Source: Usitatibacter sp035624355 (GTDB lineage Bacteria; Pseudomonadota; Gammaproteobacteria; Burkholderiales; Usitatibacteraceae). From it: 49,825 nt of DNA. Under the pieces are notes generated by a model, which was given only the letters and a program-made list of their open reading frames with translations, was not told the DNA's origin and searched no databases. A program made the translations under genes and the position numbers. Position 1 is the stretch's first letter. Each line of letters begins with the position of its first letter. Positions 24,518-32,775 of this stretch are shown one piece after another. The stretch is taken from assembly GCA_035624355.1 (NCBI GenBank), contig DASPRQ010000095.1:1-49825 (forward strand). The letters run 5' to 3'.

Positions 24518-24883
24518 ATGGATCGCAATACACCCCGCCCCACCGAGATCACGCTGCACCGCCAGTCGCGCGTGCTGGAGGTGGCCTACGACGACGGCCG
24601 GCGCTTCAGCCTGCCCTGCGAATACCTGCGCGTCTTCTCGCCCTCGGCGGAGGTGCGCGGCCACGGGCCGGGCCAGGAGGTGCTGCAGACGGGCAAGCGC
24701 GACGTCGGCATCTCCGAGGTCGAGCCCGTCGGCGTCTACGCCGTGAAGCTCGCCTTCACCGACGGCCACGACACCGGCATCTACTCGTGGGAGTACCTCC
24801 GCGAACTGGGCGAGAAGCACGAGGCCAACTGGAAGACCTACCTCGCGCGCCTCGCGCAGGCGGGCAAGAGCCGCGACCCGTGA
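24518..24883 (+). CDS. DUF971 domain protein (gamma-butyrobetaine hydroxylase-like N-terminal domain)
   Basis: The 121-residue protein matches the DUF971 family: PTEITLHRQSRVLEVAYDDG, LPCEYLRVFSPSAEVRGH, EPVGVYAVKLAFTDGHDTGIYSW and YLRELGEKHEANW are characteristic. The fold is a small beta-sandwich also found at the N-terminus of gamma-butyrobetaine hydroxylase. Its role as a free-standing bacterial protein is not established. It overlaps ubiE by four bases (GTGA), an arrangement common in betaproteobacteria that suggests a link with ubiquinone synthesis or its regulation. I place the start at ATG 24518, right after the -10 box; the open frame upstream overlaps the EIIA gene. Confidence 0.92.
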   Translation: MDRNTPRPTEITLHRQSRVLEVAYDDGRRFSLPCEYLRVFSPSAEVRGHGPGQEVLQTGKRDVGISEVEPVGVYAVKLAFTDGHDTGIYSWEYLRELGEKHEANWKTYLARLAQAGKSRDP

Positions 24884-25617
24884 GCGACCCCACCACCGAT
24901 TTCGGCTACGAGCGCGTCGCGGAGGGCGAGAAGACGCGGCGCGTGGGCGAGGTCTTCCGGTCGGTCGCGCCGAGCTACGACCTCATGAACGACCTCATGT
25001 CCCTGGGGCTGCACCGGCTGTGGAAGCGCTTCGCCGTGGAGCTCTCGGGCGTGCGCGCGGGCTCGCGGGTGCTCGACGTCGCCTCGGGGAGCGGGGACCT
25101 CGCGGCGGCGCTTGCGCGCCGCGCGGGGCCGTCGGGCCAGGTCTGGATGACCGACATCAACCCGGCGATGCTCGCCGTGGGGCGCGACAAGCTCGCCGAC
25201 CGGGGCGTGGTCGCGCCCATGGCCCTCGCCGACGCGGAGAAGCTGCCGTTCCCCGACGACGCGTTCGACTGCGTTTCGGTCGCGTTCGGCCTGCGCAACA
25301 TGACGCACAAGGAGCGGGCGCTCGCCGAGATGGCCCGGGTGACGCGGCCCGGCGGGCGCGTGATCGTGCTCGAGTTCTCGAAGCCCTGGAAGCCGCTCGC
25401 GAAGGCCTACGACGCGTACTCGTTCTCGGTGCTCCCGGCCCTCGGCCGGTACGTCGCGAAGGACGAGGCCGCGTACCGCTACCTCGCGGAGTCGATCCGC
25501 ATGCACCCCGACCAGGAGGCGCTCAAGTCGATGATGGAGGCGGCGGGGCTCGCGCGCGTCGAGTACTTCAACCTCGCCGCGGGCGTGGTCGCCCTGCACC
25601 GGGGGTGGAAGGCGTGA
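24880..25617 (+). CDS. ubiE: Demethylmenaquinone/ubiquinone C-methyltransferase UbiE
   Basis: UbiE catalyses C-methylation of the ring in ubiquinone (and, where present, menaquinone) synthesis. The start GTG 24880 overlaps the DUF971 stop (GTGA) and gives 245 residues. The product carries FGYERVAEGEKTRRVGEVF, YDLMNDLMSLGLHRLWK, the SAM motif VLDVASGSGDLA, DINPAMLAVGRDK, ADAEKLPFPDDAFD and SVAFGLRNMTHKERAL, all strongly conserved in UbiE/COQ5. It is followed by ubiJ with a GTGA overlap, so DUF971-ubiE-ubiJ form one operon. UbiB, usually next, is instead at 46098. Confidence 0.97.
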   Translation: MSDPTTDFGYERVAEGEKTRRVGEVFRSVAPSYDLMNDLMSLGLHRLWKRFAVELSGVRAGSRVLDVASGSGDLAAALARRAGPSGQVWMTDINPAMLAVGRDKLADRGVVAPMALADAEKLPFPDDAFDCVSVAFGLRNMTHKERALAEMARVTRPGGRVIVLEFSKPWKPLAKAYDAYSFSVLPALGRYVAKDEAAYRYLAESIRMHPDQEALKSMMEAAGLARVEYFNLAAGVVALHRGWKA

Positions 25618-26201
25618 GCCGGCTCCTGCCGCATCCCGGCGAACGGGCGCTCAACCACGTGCTGCGCAGCGCGCCGCTCGCGCTCGAGCGCCTCCGGCCG
25701 CACGCGGGGCGCACGGTCGGCCTGCACGTCGGGCCGCTCGCCATGGCGTTCACGATCCAGACCACGGGCGAGGTCGCGGCCGCGCCCCGCGGTGCCTCCC
25801 GCGACCTCGAGGTGCGCATCTCGCCCTTCCTGCTCCCGCGGCTCGCCGCGCGCGAGGAGGCGGCCTTCGCCGGGATCGAGATGCAGGGCGACGCCGAGCT
25901 CGCGCGCGAGGTGTCCTTCCTCGCCCGCAACCTCACGTGGGACTTCGAGGAAGACCTCTCGAGGGTCGTGGGCGACATCGCGGCGCACCGCATCGCCGCG
26001 GCCGCGGGCGGGGCGGGTCGCTGGGGCCGGGAGGCGGCGCTGCGCGTGGCGCAGGGCGCGGCCGAATACTGGACCGAGGAGTCGCCGCTCATCGCCTCGC
26101 GCGTGAAGCTGGAGGCCTTCGCCCGCGAGGTCGCCGAGCTCGGCGCCGCGCTGGACCGCCTCGACGAGCGCATCCGCCGCCTGGGCGCTCCGGGACGGTG
26201 A
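25614..26201 (+). CDS. ubiJ: Ubiquinone biosynthesis accessory factor UbiJ (SCP2 domain)
   Basis: UbiJ is a lipid-binding accessory factor of the soluble Ubi complex. The GTG at 25614 overlaps the ubiE stop in GTGA and gives 195 residues. The N-terminus LNHVLRSAPLALERLRPHAG and the SCP2-like beta-rich part with EAAFAGIEMQGDAELAREVSF match the UbiJ/YigP pattern, followed by NLTWDFEEDLSRVVGDIAAHR and a C-terminal coiled coil (about 150-190) with LGAALDRLDERIRRL. The family is divergent, so the assignment rests on both motifs and position after ubiE. No membrane segment is seen. Confidence 0.92.
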   Translation: MSRLLPHPGERALNHVLRSAPLALERLRPHAGRTVGLHVGPLAMAFTIQTTGEVAAAPRGASRDLEVRISPFLLPRLAAREEAAFAGIEMQGDAELAREVSFLARNLTWDFEEDLSRVVGDIAAHRIAAAAGGAGRWGREAALRVAQGAAEYWTEESPLIASRVKLEAFAREVAELGAALDRLDERIRRLGAPGR

Positions 26202-26313
26202 GCCGCGGCCGCGACGCGTTCGGCGCCGGAACCCCGGGCCGGGCGACCGGTCCCTTGGTGAGACCACGACGCCGGGCGATCGCCTCCATGGCCGATTCGT
26301 TGGCAGGACCGAT

Positions 26314-28077
26314 GTGAGGGCGCTCGCCGTCCTCGTGCTGGCGTGCGCCGCGTCGGGCGCCGCGCTCGCGCAGCCGCGCGAGGGCGACGCCCTGAAGGTC
26401 ACGTGGCAGGCGCCCGAGGCGCTGCGGGCCCTCTACGAGAAGTACCTCCCGCCGCCCGAGCGTCCCGCCGCAGGCGAGCGCGCCGCCGCCGTGGGCGCGT
26501 GGGCGCGCAACGTGCGGCGCCGCGCGCCGGAGATCGCCGCCTCCGAGGGGTACTTCTCGTCGACGGTCGACCTGCGCTTCGACGAGGGCCGCACGCACGC
26601 GACGGTCGCGGTGGAGCCGGGGCCGCGGACGACCGTCGAGGAGGTGACGATCGAGTTCGCGGGCGACCTCGCGCTTCCCGGCCCGCGGCGGGAGGCCCGG
26701 CGCAAGGCGCTGCGCGAGGCCTGGACGCTCAAGGCGGGCGAGCCCTTCCGCAGCGCCGACTGGGAGGCGGCGAAGATCGCGATCCAGGAATCGCTTACCG
26801 ACGAGGACTATCCCGCGGGCACGATCGCCTCGAGCGAGGCGCGCGTCGACGCCGCGGCCGCGAAGGCGCGGCTCACCGTGGTGCTCGCGAGCGGTCCCCC
26901 GTTCACGCTGGGCGCCCTTTCCGTCGAGGGCCTGCACCACTATCCCGAGTCGGTGATCCGCCGCGTGATGAACCTCGAGCCCCACGAGCGCTACAGCCGC
27001 GCGCGCCTCGCCTCGCTGCAGCGGCGCATCCAGTCCGGGCCCTGGTTCTCGAGCGTGGTCGTGGACGTCGATCACGATCCCGCCCATGCCGAGGCGGCGC
27101 CCGTGAAGGTGGTCGTCGTGGAGCGGGCGCGCCGCGACGTGGGGATCGCGGTGGGCTACGGCACCGACGACGGCGCGCGCGTGGAGACCGCGTACCGCGA
27201 CAGGAACCTGCTCGACCGCGGCTTCGACCTGCAGAGCTCGATCCGCGCCGCGCAGTACGACCAGCTCGGGTACGCGGACGTCTACCTGCCGCCGGGCCTG
27301 CTGCGGACCGCGGGCGGCGCCGAGATCCCGTACGCCGACAGCGTGGGGGTGCTCGCCGAGCACAGCACGATCCAGAACCTCGCCTCGAGCCGCCTCGCCG
27401 TCGCCGGCTACCGCCACTTCCGCCTCGACAGCCGGGAATTCCGCGTGGGCCTTTCCTACCAGGTCGAGCGCGACTATCCGCAGGGCGCCGAGCCGCGGGT
27501 GACGCGGGCGCTCGCCCCCATCGTCTCCTTCACGTGGCGCCACCTCGACAACCTCTACGATCCGCGGCGCGGGGGCGTGCTCAACCTGCAGCTCGCGGCC
27601 GGATCCGAGAAGCTCGCCTCCGGGGAGGACTTCCTCAAGGTCTACGGCCAGTACCAGCGCTGGATTCCCCTCGGGGAGCGCGACCAGCTGCTGCTGCGCG
27701 CCGAGCTCGGCCACACGTTCACCCCGAGCCGGCTGGGGCTGCCCGAGGATTTCCTGTTCCGCGCGGGAGGGGCGCACTCCAACCGCGGCTACGCCTACGA
27801 GAGCCTGGGCGTGCGCGAGGGCGACGCGGTGGTGGGCGGGCGCTACGTCGCCACGGCGACCGCGGAGTACGTGCACTGGCTGAACGCGGCGTGGGGCGCG
27901 GCGGTCTTCACCGACGTGGGCGACGCGGACGACTCGGTGAAGGCGCTCGACCTCAATCCCAGCTTCGGCGCCGGGGCGCGGCTGCGCACGCCCGCGGGGC
28001 CGCTCGCCCTCGACCTCGCGTACGCCGAGCGCGAGCGCAGGTTCCGCGTCTCCTTTTCCGTGACCGTCGCCTTCTGA
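26314..28077 (+). CDS. tamA: Translocation and assembly module subunit TamA (BamA-family outer-membrane protein)
   Basis: TamA is an Omp85-family outer-membrane protein that works with inner-membrane TamB in envelope biogenesis. The 587-residue product starts at GTG 26314 with a signal peptide (MRALAVLVLACAASGAALA). Three POTRA-like repeats span about residues 25-270, the third containing GLHHYPESVIRRVMNL. The C-terminal barrel, about 280-587, includes GYGTDDGARVETAYRDRNLL and the FRAGGAHSNRGYAYESLG block, with an RGY-type motif of Omp85 L6. The protein ends in SVTVAF, a terminal Phe expected for Bam-dependent insertion. The tamB ATG is 5 bp later. Confidence 0.95.
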   Translation: MRALAVLVLACAASGAALAQPREGDALKVTWQAPEALRALYEKYLPPPERPAAGERAAAVGAWARNVRRRAPEIAASEGYFSSTVDLRFDEGRTHATVAVEPGPRTTVEEVTIEFAGDLALPGPRREARRKALREAWTLKAGEPFRSADWEAAKIAIQESLTDEDYPAGTIASSEARVDAAAAKARLTVVLASGPPFTLGALSVEGLHHYPESVIRRVMNLEPHERYSRARLASLQRRIQSGPWFSSVVVDVDHDPAHAEAAPVKVVVVERARRDVGIAVGYGTDDGARVETAYRDRNLLDRGFDLQSSIRAAQYDQLGYADVYLPPGLLRTAGGAEIPYADSVGVLAEHSTIQNLASSRLAVAGYRHFRLDSREFRVGLSYQVERDYPQGAEPRVTRALAPIVSFTWRHLDNLYDPRRGGVLNLQLAAGSEKLASGEDFLKVYGQYQRWIPLGERDQLLLRAELGHTFTPSRLGLPEDFLFRAGGAHSNRGYAYESLGVREGDAVVGGRYVATATAEYVHWLNAAWGAAVFTDVGDADDSVKALDLNPSFGAGARLRTPAGPLALDLAYAERERRFRVSFSVTVAF

Positions 28078-28082
28078 GCGCC

Positions 28083-31000
28083 ATGAGCGACGCCGCCCCC
28101 GCTCCGCCGCCGCGCCGCCGCGCCGTGACGCGCGTCGCGCTCGCCGCGCTTGCGGCGCTGGGGGTCGCGGCGCTCGCGCTCGCCGGCGCCCTGTACTGGC
28201 TCGGCGCCACCGACGGAGGGACCCGGTTTGCGTTCGCGAAGCTCTCCGCCGTGCTGGGCCCCGACGCGCGGATCGAGGGCGTCGAGGGGCGGCTCTTCGA
28301 GCGGCTGCGCGTCGCCTCGATCGAGGTCGACCGGTCCGACCTCTTCGTGCGCGCGGACGACGTCGAGGTGGCGGGCGATCCCTTGGTCCTCTTGCTGCAC
28401 GGGCGCCTCGACCTGCGGCGGCTCGTCGCGCGCGAGCTCGAGGTGCGCACCGCCTCCTCGGGCGCGGCGGCGGGCGCGCCCGCGTCGCTGCGCCCGCCCT
28501 TCCCCGTGCGCCTCGACGACGGGCGAGTGGGCACGCTCCGCTACGGCGCCCTCACGCCCGCCGAGGAGGCCGCGGCGGATCCCTCGGCGCGGCGCGCGGC
28601 GCGCGCGGCTGCGCGCGGCGAGGAGCTCGTGCTGCGCGAGGTCGTGCTCCAGGCGGACGGGGGCCCGAGCCGCTGGGCGATCCGCGAGGCGAGCGCGGCG
28701 AGCGACTACGGCCGCGCCCGCGTGCGCGGCACGCTCGGCATGTCGAGCCCGTTTCCGATCGCGATGGAAGGCGACTACGCGGGTGAGGTCCGGCACCGGC
28801 CGGTGCGCATGACGGCGGGGCTTCGCGGCACGCTGAAGAAGCTCGAGGCGCGCGCCGAGATCGACGTTCCGGGAAGCCACGCGTCGGTGCGTGCGCAGAT
28901 GGAGCCGTTCGCGCGCCATCCCGTTTCCTCCGTCCGCCTCGACGCGCGCGGCGTCGACCTCGCGCGCCTGCAGGAAGGGCTTCCGACGACGCGGCTCGAC
29001 GTCCTCGCCACGCTCGCGTCCGCGGCCGGCGGCGCGCTCGAAGGGCCGCTGCGCATCGACAACTCGTCCGCCGGCCCGTGGGACGGCGGTCGCGCGCCCG
29101 TCACGCGCGTCGCGGCACGCGTGCGCGTCGCGGCCGACGGGCGCGCCGCGGCGACCGGACTGCGCGTGGAGCTCCTCGGCGGCGGCTCCGTGTCCGGCAG
29201 CGTCGAGCTCGCTGGCGGCGCGGTGAAGGCCGACCTCGCCGTCGCCGGCGTGGACCTCGCGGCGCTGCACGGCGCGCTCCGGCATACGCAGCTCGGGGGC
29301 ACGCTCGCGGTGTCGGGCGACCGCGCGGCGCAGCGCCTCGCGGTTGCGCTCTCGGACCCGCGCTTCGAGGTCGAAGGAAGCGCCGCGCTCGCCGCGCAAC
29401 GCCTGCAGGTCGAGTCCGTGACGATCCGCACCGGCGGCGGCTCGCTCACGGGGCAGGGCTTCGTGGAGCTCGCGGGAAGCCGGGATTTCCGCGTCGAGGG
29501 GCGCGCCGAGCACTTCGATCCCTCGTCGTTCGCGAACACGCCCGCGGGTGACCTCGATGTCGACTTCGCCGCGAAAGGCACGCTCGCGGGCGGAGGCTCG
29601 GGAGATGCGCGGCTCCAGATCGCTTCGGGCCGTTTCGCGGGGCTGCCCGCTTCGGGGCACCTCCGCATCGCCGGCGATCGCAGCCGCATCGCGTCGGCCG
29701 ACGCCCGCGTGGCGCTCGGCGACGCGCGGCTCGACGCCCACGGGGCCTTCGGCCGGCCCGGCGACGCGCTGGACGCATCGCTCCACGTTCCGGACCTCGC
29801 GGCGCTCTCGACGGCGCTGGGCATGGCGCTCTCGGGGCGCGTGGAGGCGCGCGGGCGCCTCGCAGGCACGTTCGAGGACGCGGCCCTGCGCCTCACCGTC
29901 GACGCCTCGAAGCTCGCTCTCCCCGGCGGCGTGCGCGTGCGCGACGCTACGCTGCGCCTGCAGGCGGGATCGTCGCCCGCGAGCCCCGTCGACGCCACGC
30001 TCGTCGCGCACGGCCTCGCGCTCGGCGCCGCACCCGCTCCGATCGCCGAGGAGCTGCGCGCGGTGCTCCAGGGCACGCGCGCCGCGAACTCGCTGCGCCT
30101 CGACGCCCGCGCGAGCGCGAAATCCGCGCTCTCAGCGGTGCTGCGTGGAAGTCTCGATCCGCAGGCGATCGCGTGGAACGGGCGCGTCGAGTCGCTCGAG
30201 CTCACCGGGCGCGGCGCCTTCTCGCTCGCCGCACCCGCGACGCTCGCAGCCTCGCCCGACCGCGTCGAGCTGGGGGAAGCGCTGCTGCGCGGCGAATGGG
30301 GCGAGGCGCGCCTAGCGGCGACGCGCTGGACGCCGGGCACGCTCGAGGCGCGCGGCTCGAGCCCCGGCATCCGGATTCGCGGCCTCGCGCGCTCGCTCGA
30401 GCTGGGCGAGGCTTCCCGCGCGAGCCTCGTGCTCGCCGGCGACTGGGACATCCGCGCCGCGGACACGCTCGACGGCCGCGTCGATCTGCGCCGCCTCTCG
30501 GGCGACCTGCGGGTGGGCGATCCCGCGCTCACCCTGGGCCTCGACGCGCTCGAGATGAGGGCCGACGTCTCGCACGGGCACGCGCGCATCCTCGTCGACA
30601 TCGGCGGGACGCGCCTCGGCCGCATCCACGGCGAGGCCTCCGCCCTCGTCGCGCGCGGCGCCGGCGGCTGGGAGATCGCGCGCGACGCTCCCGTCGCGGG
30701 GCGGCTCGTCGCCGACGTGCCGGATCTCGCCGGCTTCGCGGGGTGGCTGGGGCCCGACGCGCGCATCGCGGGGCGCGTCGCGGCGAACCTGGAGCTCTCC
30801 GGCACGGGCGGCGACCCGCGGGTGTCCGGCAGCGTGCGCGCGGAGGACCTCGCGCTTCGCGAGCCGATCACCGGCATCGAGCTCGAGCGGGGCGACGTCG
30901 CGCTGCGCCTCGACGGCAAGACACTCGCGATCGAGCGGCTCTCGGCACAGGCACCCTGGCATCCGACGCCGGCCGCCGCGCGCGCGCTTCCCGACGCCGC

Positions 31001-32039
31001 GCGCCACGCACCGGGGACGATCGAGGGCGCGGGCTCCGTCGACCTCGGCTCCGGGCAGGGGGAGATCCGCGTGCGGCTGGCGCAGGTTCCGGTGACGCAG
31101 CTGCCGAACCGCTTCGTCGCGCTCTCGGGCGAGGCGCGGCTCGAGGCGACGAAGCAGGGGCTCGCTGTGCAGGGCGACTTCAAGGCGGACGCGGGCTGGG
31201 TCGGCGCGCCCGAGTCGGCGCCGCCCTCCGTGCCGGATGACGTCGTCGTGGTGAACGGGCCCGCGCCTGCGGCCGCGGCGAAGCCCGAGCCGATCCGGAT
31301 CGACCTGCGCTTCGACTTCGGCGACCACCTCTACTTCGACGGGCGCGGCCTCGACACGCGGCTCGCCGGGAGCGTGCGCGTGACGGGCGAGCCGCCGGCG
31401 CTGCGCGCCACCGGGGACGTGCGCACCGAGGGCGGGGTCTACAGCGGCTACGGCCAGAAGCTCGCCATCGAGCGCGGCGTGCTGCACTTCGCCGGCCCTC
31501 TCGAGAACCCGCAGCTCGACGTGCGCGCGGTGCGCAAGGGCCTGCCGGTGGAGGCGGGCGTGGAGGTGAGCGGCAGCGCCTCGCGCCCGCGGGCGAGGCT
31601 CGTGTCGACCCCGGACGTGCCGGACCCGGAGAAGCTCTCGTGGCTCGTCCTCGGCCGCGCGCCCTCGGACCTCGGGGCGACGGACATCTCCGTGGTCGCC
31701 TCCGTCGCGAGCGCCATGCTCGGCAAGGAACCGGGCGAGGACATCGCGCGGCGGCTGGGCTTCGACGAGGTGAGGATCGGGCGCGGCAGCGCGAACAGCG
31801 TGCTCGGGGCGCTCCCCCAGAGCACCGTCGCGGGACGCACCGGCACCGCCTCGGCCGCGGAGGTGGTTACGGTCGGGCGCAGCATCACGCGCGACGTGCA
31901 CCTGTCGTTCGAGCAGGGGGTGTCGGACGCGGAAGGGTCGATCAAGCTCGCGTGGCAGCTCGGCCGGAAGGTGCAGCTGCTCGCGCGCGCGGGGTACCTG
32001 CCCGGGCTCGACGTGGTGTGGCGCTGGACATTCGAATGA
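28083..32039 (+). CDS. tamB: Translocation and assembly module subunit TamB
   Basis: TamB is a very long periplasm-spanning AsmA-like protein that partners TamA and is implicated in phospholipid transport to the outer membrane. I start it at ATG 28083 (MSDAAPAPPPRRRAVTRVAL); the frame is open upstream through tamA but that is a shadow. The 1318 residues have one N-terminal transmembrane helix at about 17-40, then a repetitive beta-rich body that should form the hydrophobic groove, and the C-terminal DUF490/TamB domain with DLRFDFGDHLYFDGRGLDTRL near residue 1080 and WLVLGRAPSD. It ends GYLPGLDVVWRWTFE, typical of TamB. Length is normal for the family. Confidence 0.95.
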   Translation: MSDAAPAPPPRRRAVTRVALAALAALGVAALALAGALYWLGATDGGTRFAFAKLSAVLGPDARIEGVEGRLFERLRVASIEVDRSDLFVRADDVEVAGDPLVLLLHGRLDLRRLVARELEVRTASSGAAAGAPASLRPPFPVRLDDGRVGTLRYGALTPAEEAAADPSARRAARAAARGEELVLREVVLQADGGPSRWAIREASAASDYGRARVRGTLGMSSPFPIAMEGDYAGEVRHRPVRMTAGLRGTLKKLEARAEIDVPGSHASVRAQMEPFARHPVSSVRLDARGVDLARLQEGLPTTRLDVLATLASAAGGALEGPLRIDNSSAGPWDGGRAPVTRVAARVRVAADGRAAATGLRVELLGGGSVSGSVELAGGAVKADLAVAGVDLAALHGALRHTQLGGTLAVSGDRAAQRLAVALSDPRFEVEGSAALAAQRLQVESVTIRTGGGSLTGQGFVELAGSRDFRVEGRAEHFDPSSFANTPAGDLDVDFAAKGTLAGGGSGDARLQIASGRFAGLPASGHLRIAGDRSRIASADARVALGDARLDAHGAFGRPGDALDASLHVPDLAALSTALGMALSGRVEARGRLAGTFEDAALRLTVDASKLALPGGVRVRDATLRLQAGSSPASPVDATLVAHGLALGAAPAPIAEELRAVLQGTRAANSLRLDARASAKSALSAVLRGSLDPQAIAWNGRVESLELTGRGAFSLAAPATLAASPDRVELGEALLRGEWGEARLAATRWTPGTLEARGSSPGIRIRGLARSLELGEASRASLVLAGDWDIRAADTLDGRVDLRRLSGDLRVGDPALTLGLDALEMRADVSHGHARILVDIGGTRLGRIHGEASALVARGAGGWEIARDAPVAGRLVADVPDLAGFAGWLGPDARIAGRVAANLELSGTGGDPRVSGSVRAEDLALREPITGIELERGDVALRLDGKTLAIERLSAQAPWHPTPAAARALPDAARHAPGTIEGAGSVDLGSGQGEIRVRLAQVPVTQLPNRFVALSGEARLEATKQGLAVQGDFKADAGWVGAPESAPPSVPDDVVVVNGPAPAAAAKPEPIRIDLRFDFGDHLYFDGRGLDTRLAGSVRVTGEPPALRATGDVRTEGGVYSGYGQKLAIERGVLHFAGPLENPQLDVRAVRKGLPVEAGVEVSGSASRPRARLVSTPDVPDPEKLSWLVLGRAPSDLGATDISVVASVASAMLGKEPGEDIARRLGFDEVRIGRGSANSVLGALPQSTVAGRTGTASAAEVVTVGRSITRDVHLSFEQGVSDAEGSIKLAWQLGRKVQLLARAGYLPGLDVVWRWTFE

Positions 32040-32109
32040 GCGCCGCTGCGTGTGGCGGTCGGCGCGAGCGAGCGGCGAGACAAATCCAGGCATTCCGCTC
32101 GCATCGTGA

Positions 32110-32123
32110 TTGATACGAATCAA
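32110..32123 (+). promoter_or_regulatory. Perfect FNR/CRP-superfamily binding site
   Basis: The 14-mer TTGAT-ACGA-ATCAA is an exact match to the FNR/ANR consensus TTGATnnnnATCAA. Its centre (32116.5) lies 41 bp before the transcription start expected from the -10 at 32145-32150, the spacing of a class II activated promoter. Confidence 0.78.
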
Positions 32124-32144
32124 GGGCCTCCGTGGATGGCCGCT

Positions 32145-32150
32145 TAGCAT
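32145..32150 (+). promoter_or_regulatory. Candidate -10 element of the FNR-type promoter
   Basis: TAGCAT (32145-32150) matches four of six sigma-70 -10 positions and would give a start at about 32157-32158, leaving a leader of about 54 bases before the lipoprotein ATG. There is no good -35, which is normal for an activator-dependent promoter with the activator bound at -41.5. Confidence 0.5.
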
Positions 32151-32211
32151 TACGGGAGTGTGATCGCCAGGGATTTCGGATGTGAGAATTGGGCTGCGCG
32201 CGAGACGGCGG

Positions 32212-32775
32212 ATGAAGGACAGCGTTCTTCGTGAACGTCTGTTCGGAGCTCTTGTCGTGGCGTTCGCTGTCGCGGCGTGCAGCGAGCCGGGTCGCGCGCC
32301 ACACGCCGACACGAAGCCGGGCGAATGGAAGGTATTCGAGGGATCCTGGGTCGCGGCGGGCACCGTCCGTACGATTCCGCTCGGCGGCGAGCGTCGGGCG
32401 TCCCTCGCCGATCTGAGCGGCACCCTCATGCTCGCGGGACCATCGCGTCCTGACGTGGGCTTTCGCGGCGAAGCGATCGCTTTGACGGACAGCCAGAGCG
32501 GCATGGTCGGACGCGCGGTATGGACCGACGAGCGTGGCGATCAGGTCTTCAGCGAGCTACATGGAGGAGGGCCGGCGAAGGGAAGCCACGTCACCGGAAC
32601 CTTCATCGGCGGTACCGGACGCTACGCGGGTGCGGCGGGCAGCTACGAATTCACGTGGGAATACGTGATCGCAGCCGAAGACGGCACGGTCCAGGGCCGC
32701 GCCGTGGGGCTCAAGGGTCGCGTGCGCAGCGAGACGACCGCAGCTCCCACGAGCGACGGAGGGAGGCGGCCATGA
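32212..32775 (+). CDS. Putative lipoprotein with allene-oxide-cyclase/dirigent-like barrel pattern
   Basis: The function is unknown. I prefer ATG 32212, which gives 187 residues starting MKDSVLRERLFGALVVAFAV followed by AACSEP, a lipoprotein signal with the lipid-modified Cys in VAAC near residue 23; a GTG at 32182 would add ten basic residues. The mature part is beta-rich, and FIGGTGRYAGAAGSYEFTWEY resembles the repeated turns of small allene-oxide-cyclase/dirigent-like barrels, a tentative resemblance. Its stop overlaps the ATG of the transporter gene (ATGA), so the two are coupled. The local sequence is visibly less GC-rich than the neighbours, and the pair sits behind an FNR-type site. 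It might help the transporter at the envelope, but this is inference from position alone. Confidence 0.75.
   Translation: MKDSVLRERLFGALVVAFAVAACSEPGRAPHADTKPGEWKVFEGSWVAAGTVRTIPLGGERRASLADLSGTLMLAGPSRPDVGFRGEAIALTDSQSGMVGRAVWTDERGDQVFSELHGGGPAKGSHVTGTFIGGTGRYAGAAGSYEFTWEYVIAAEDGTVQGRAVGLKGRVRSETTAAPTSDGGRRP

Noticed and set aside
26343..28082. Long plus-strand frame upstream of tamB, which would make a fusion of about 1900 residues
   Set aside because: It overlaps tamA in another frame and is low-complexity Arg/Gly-rich. TamB begins naturally at 28083 with its membrane anchor.
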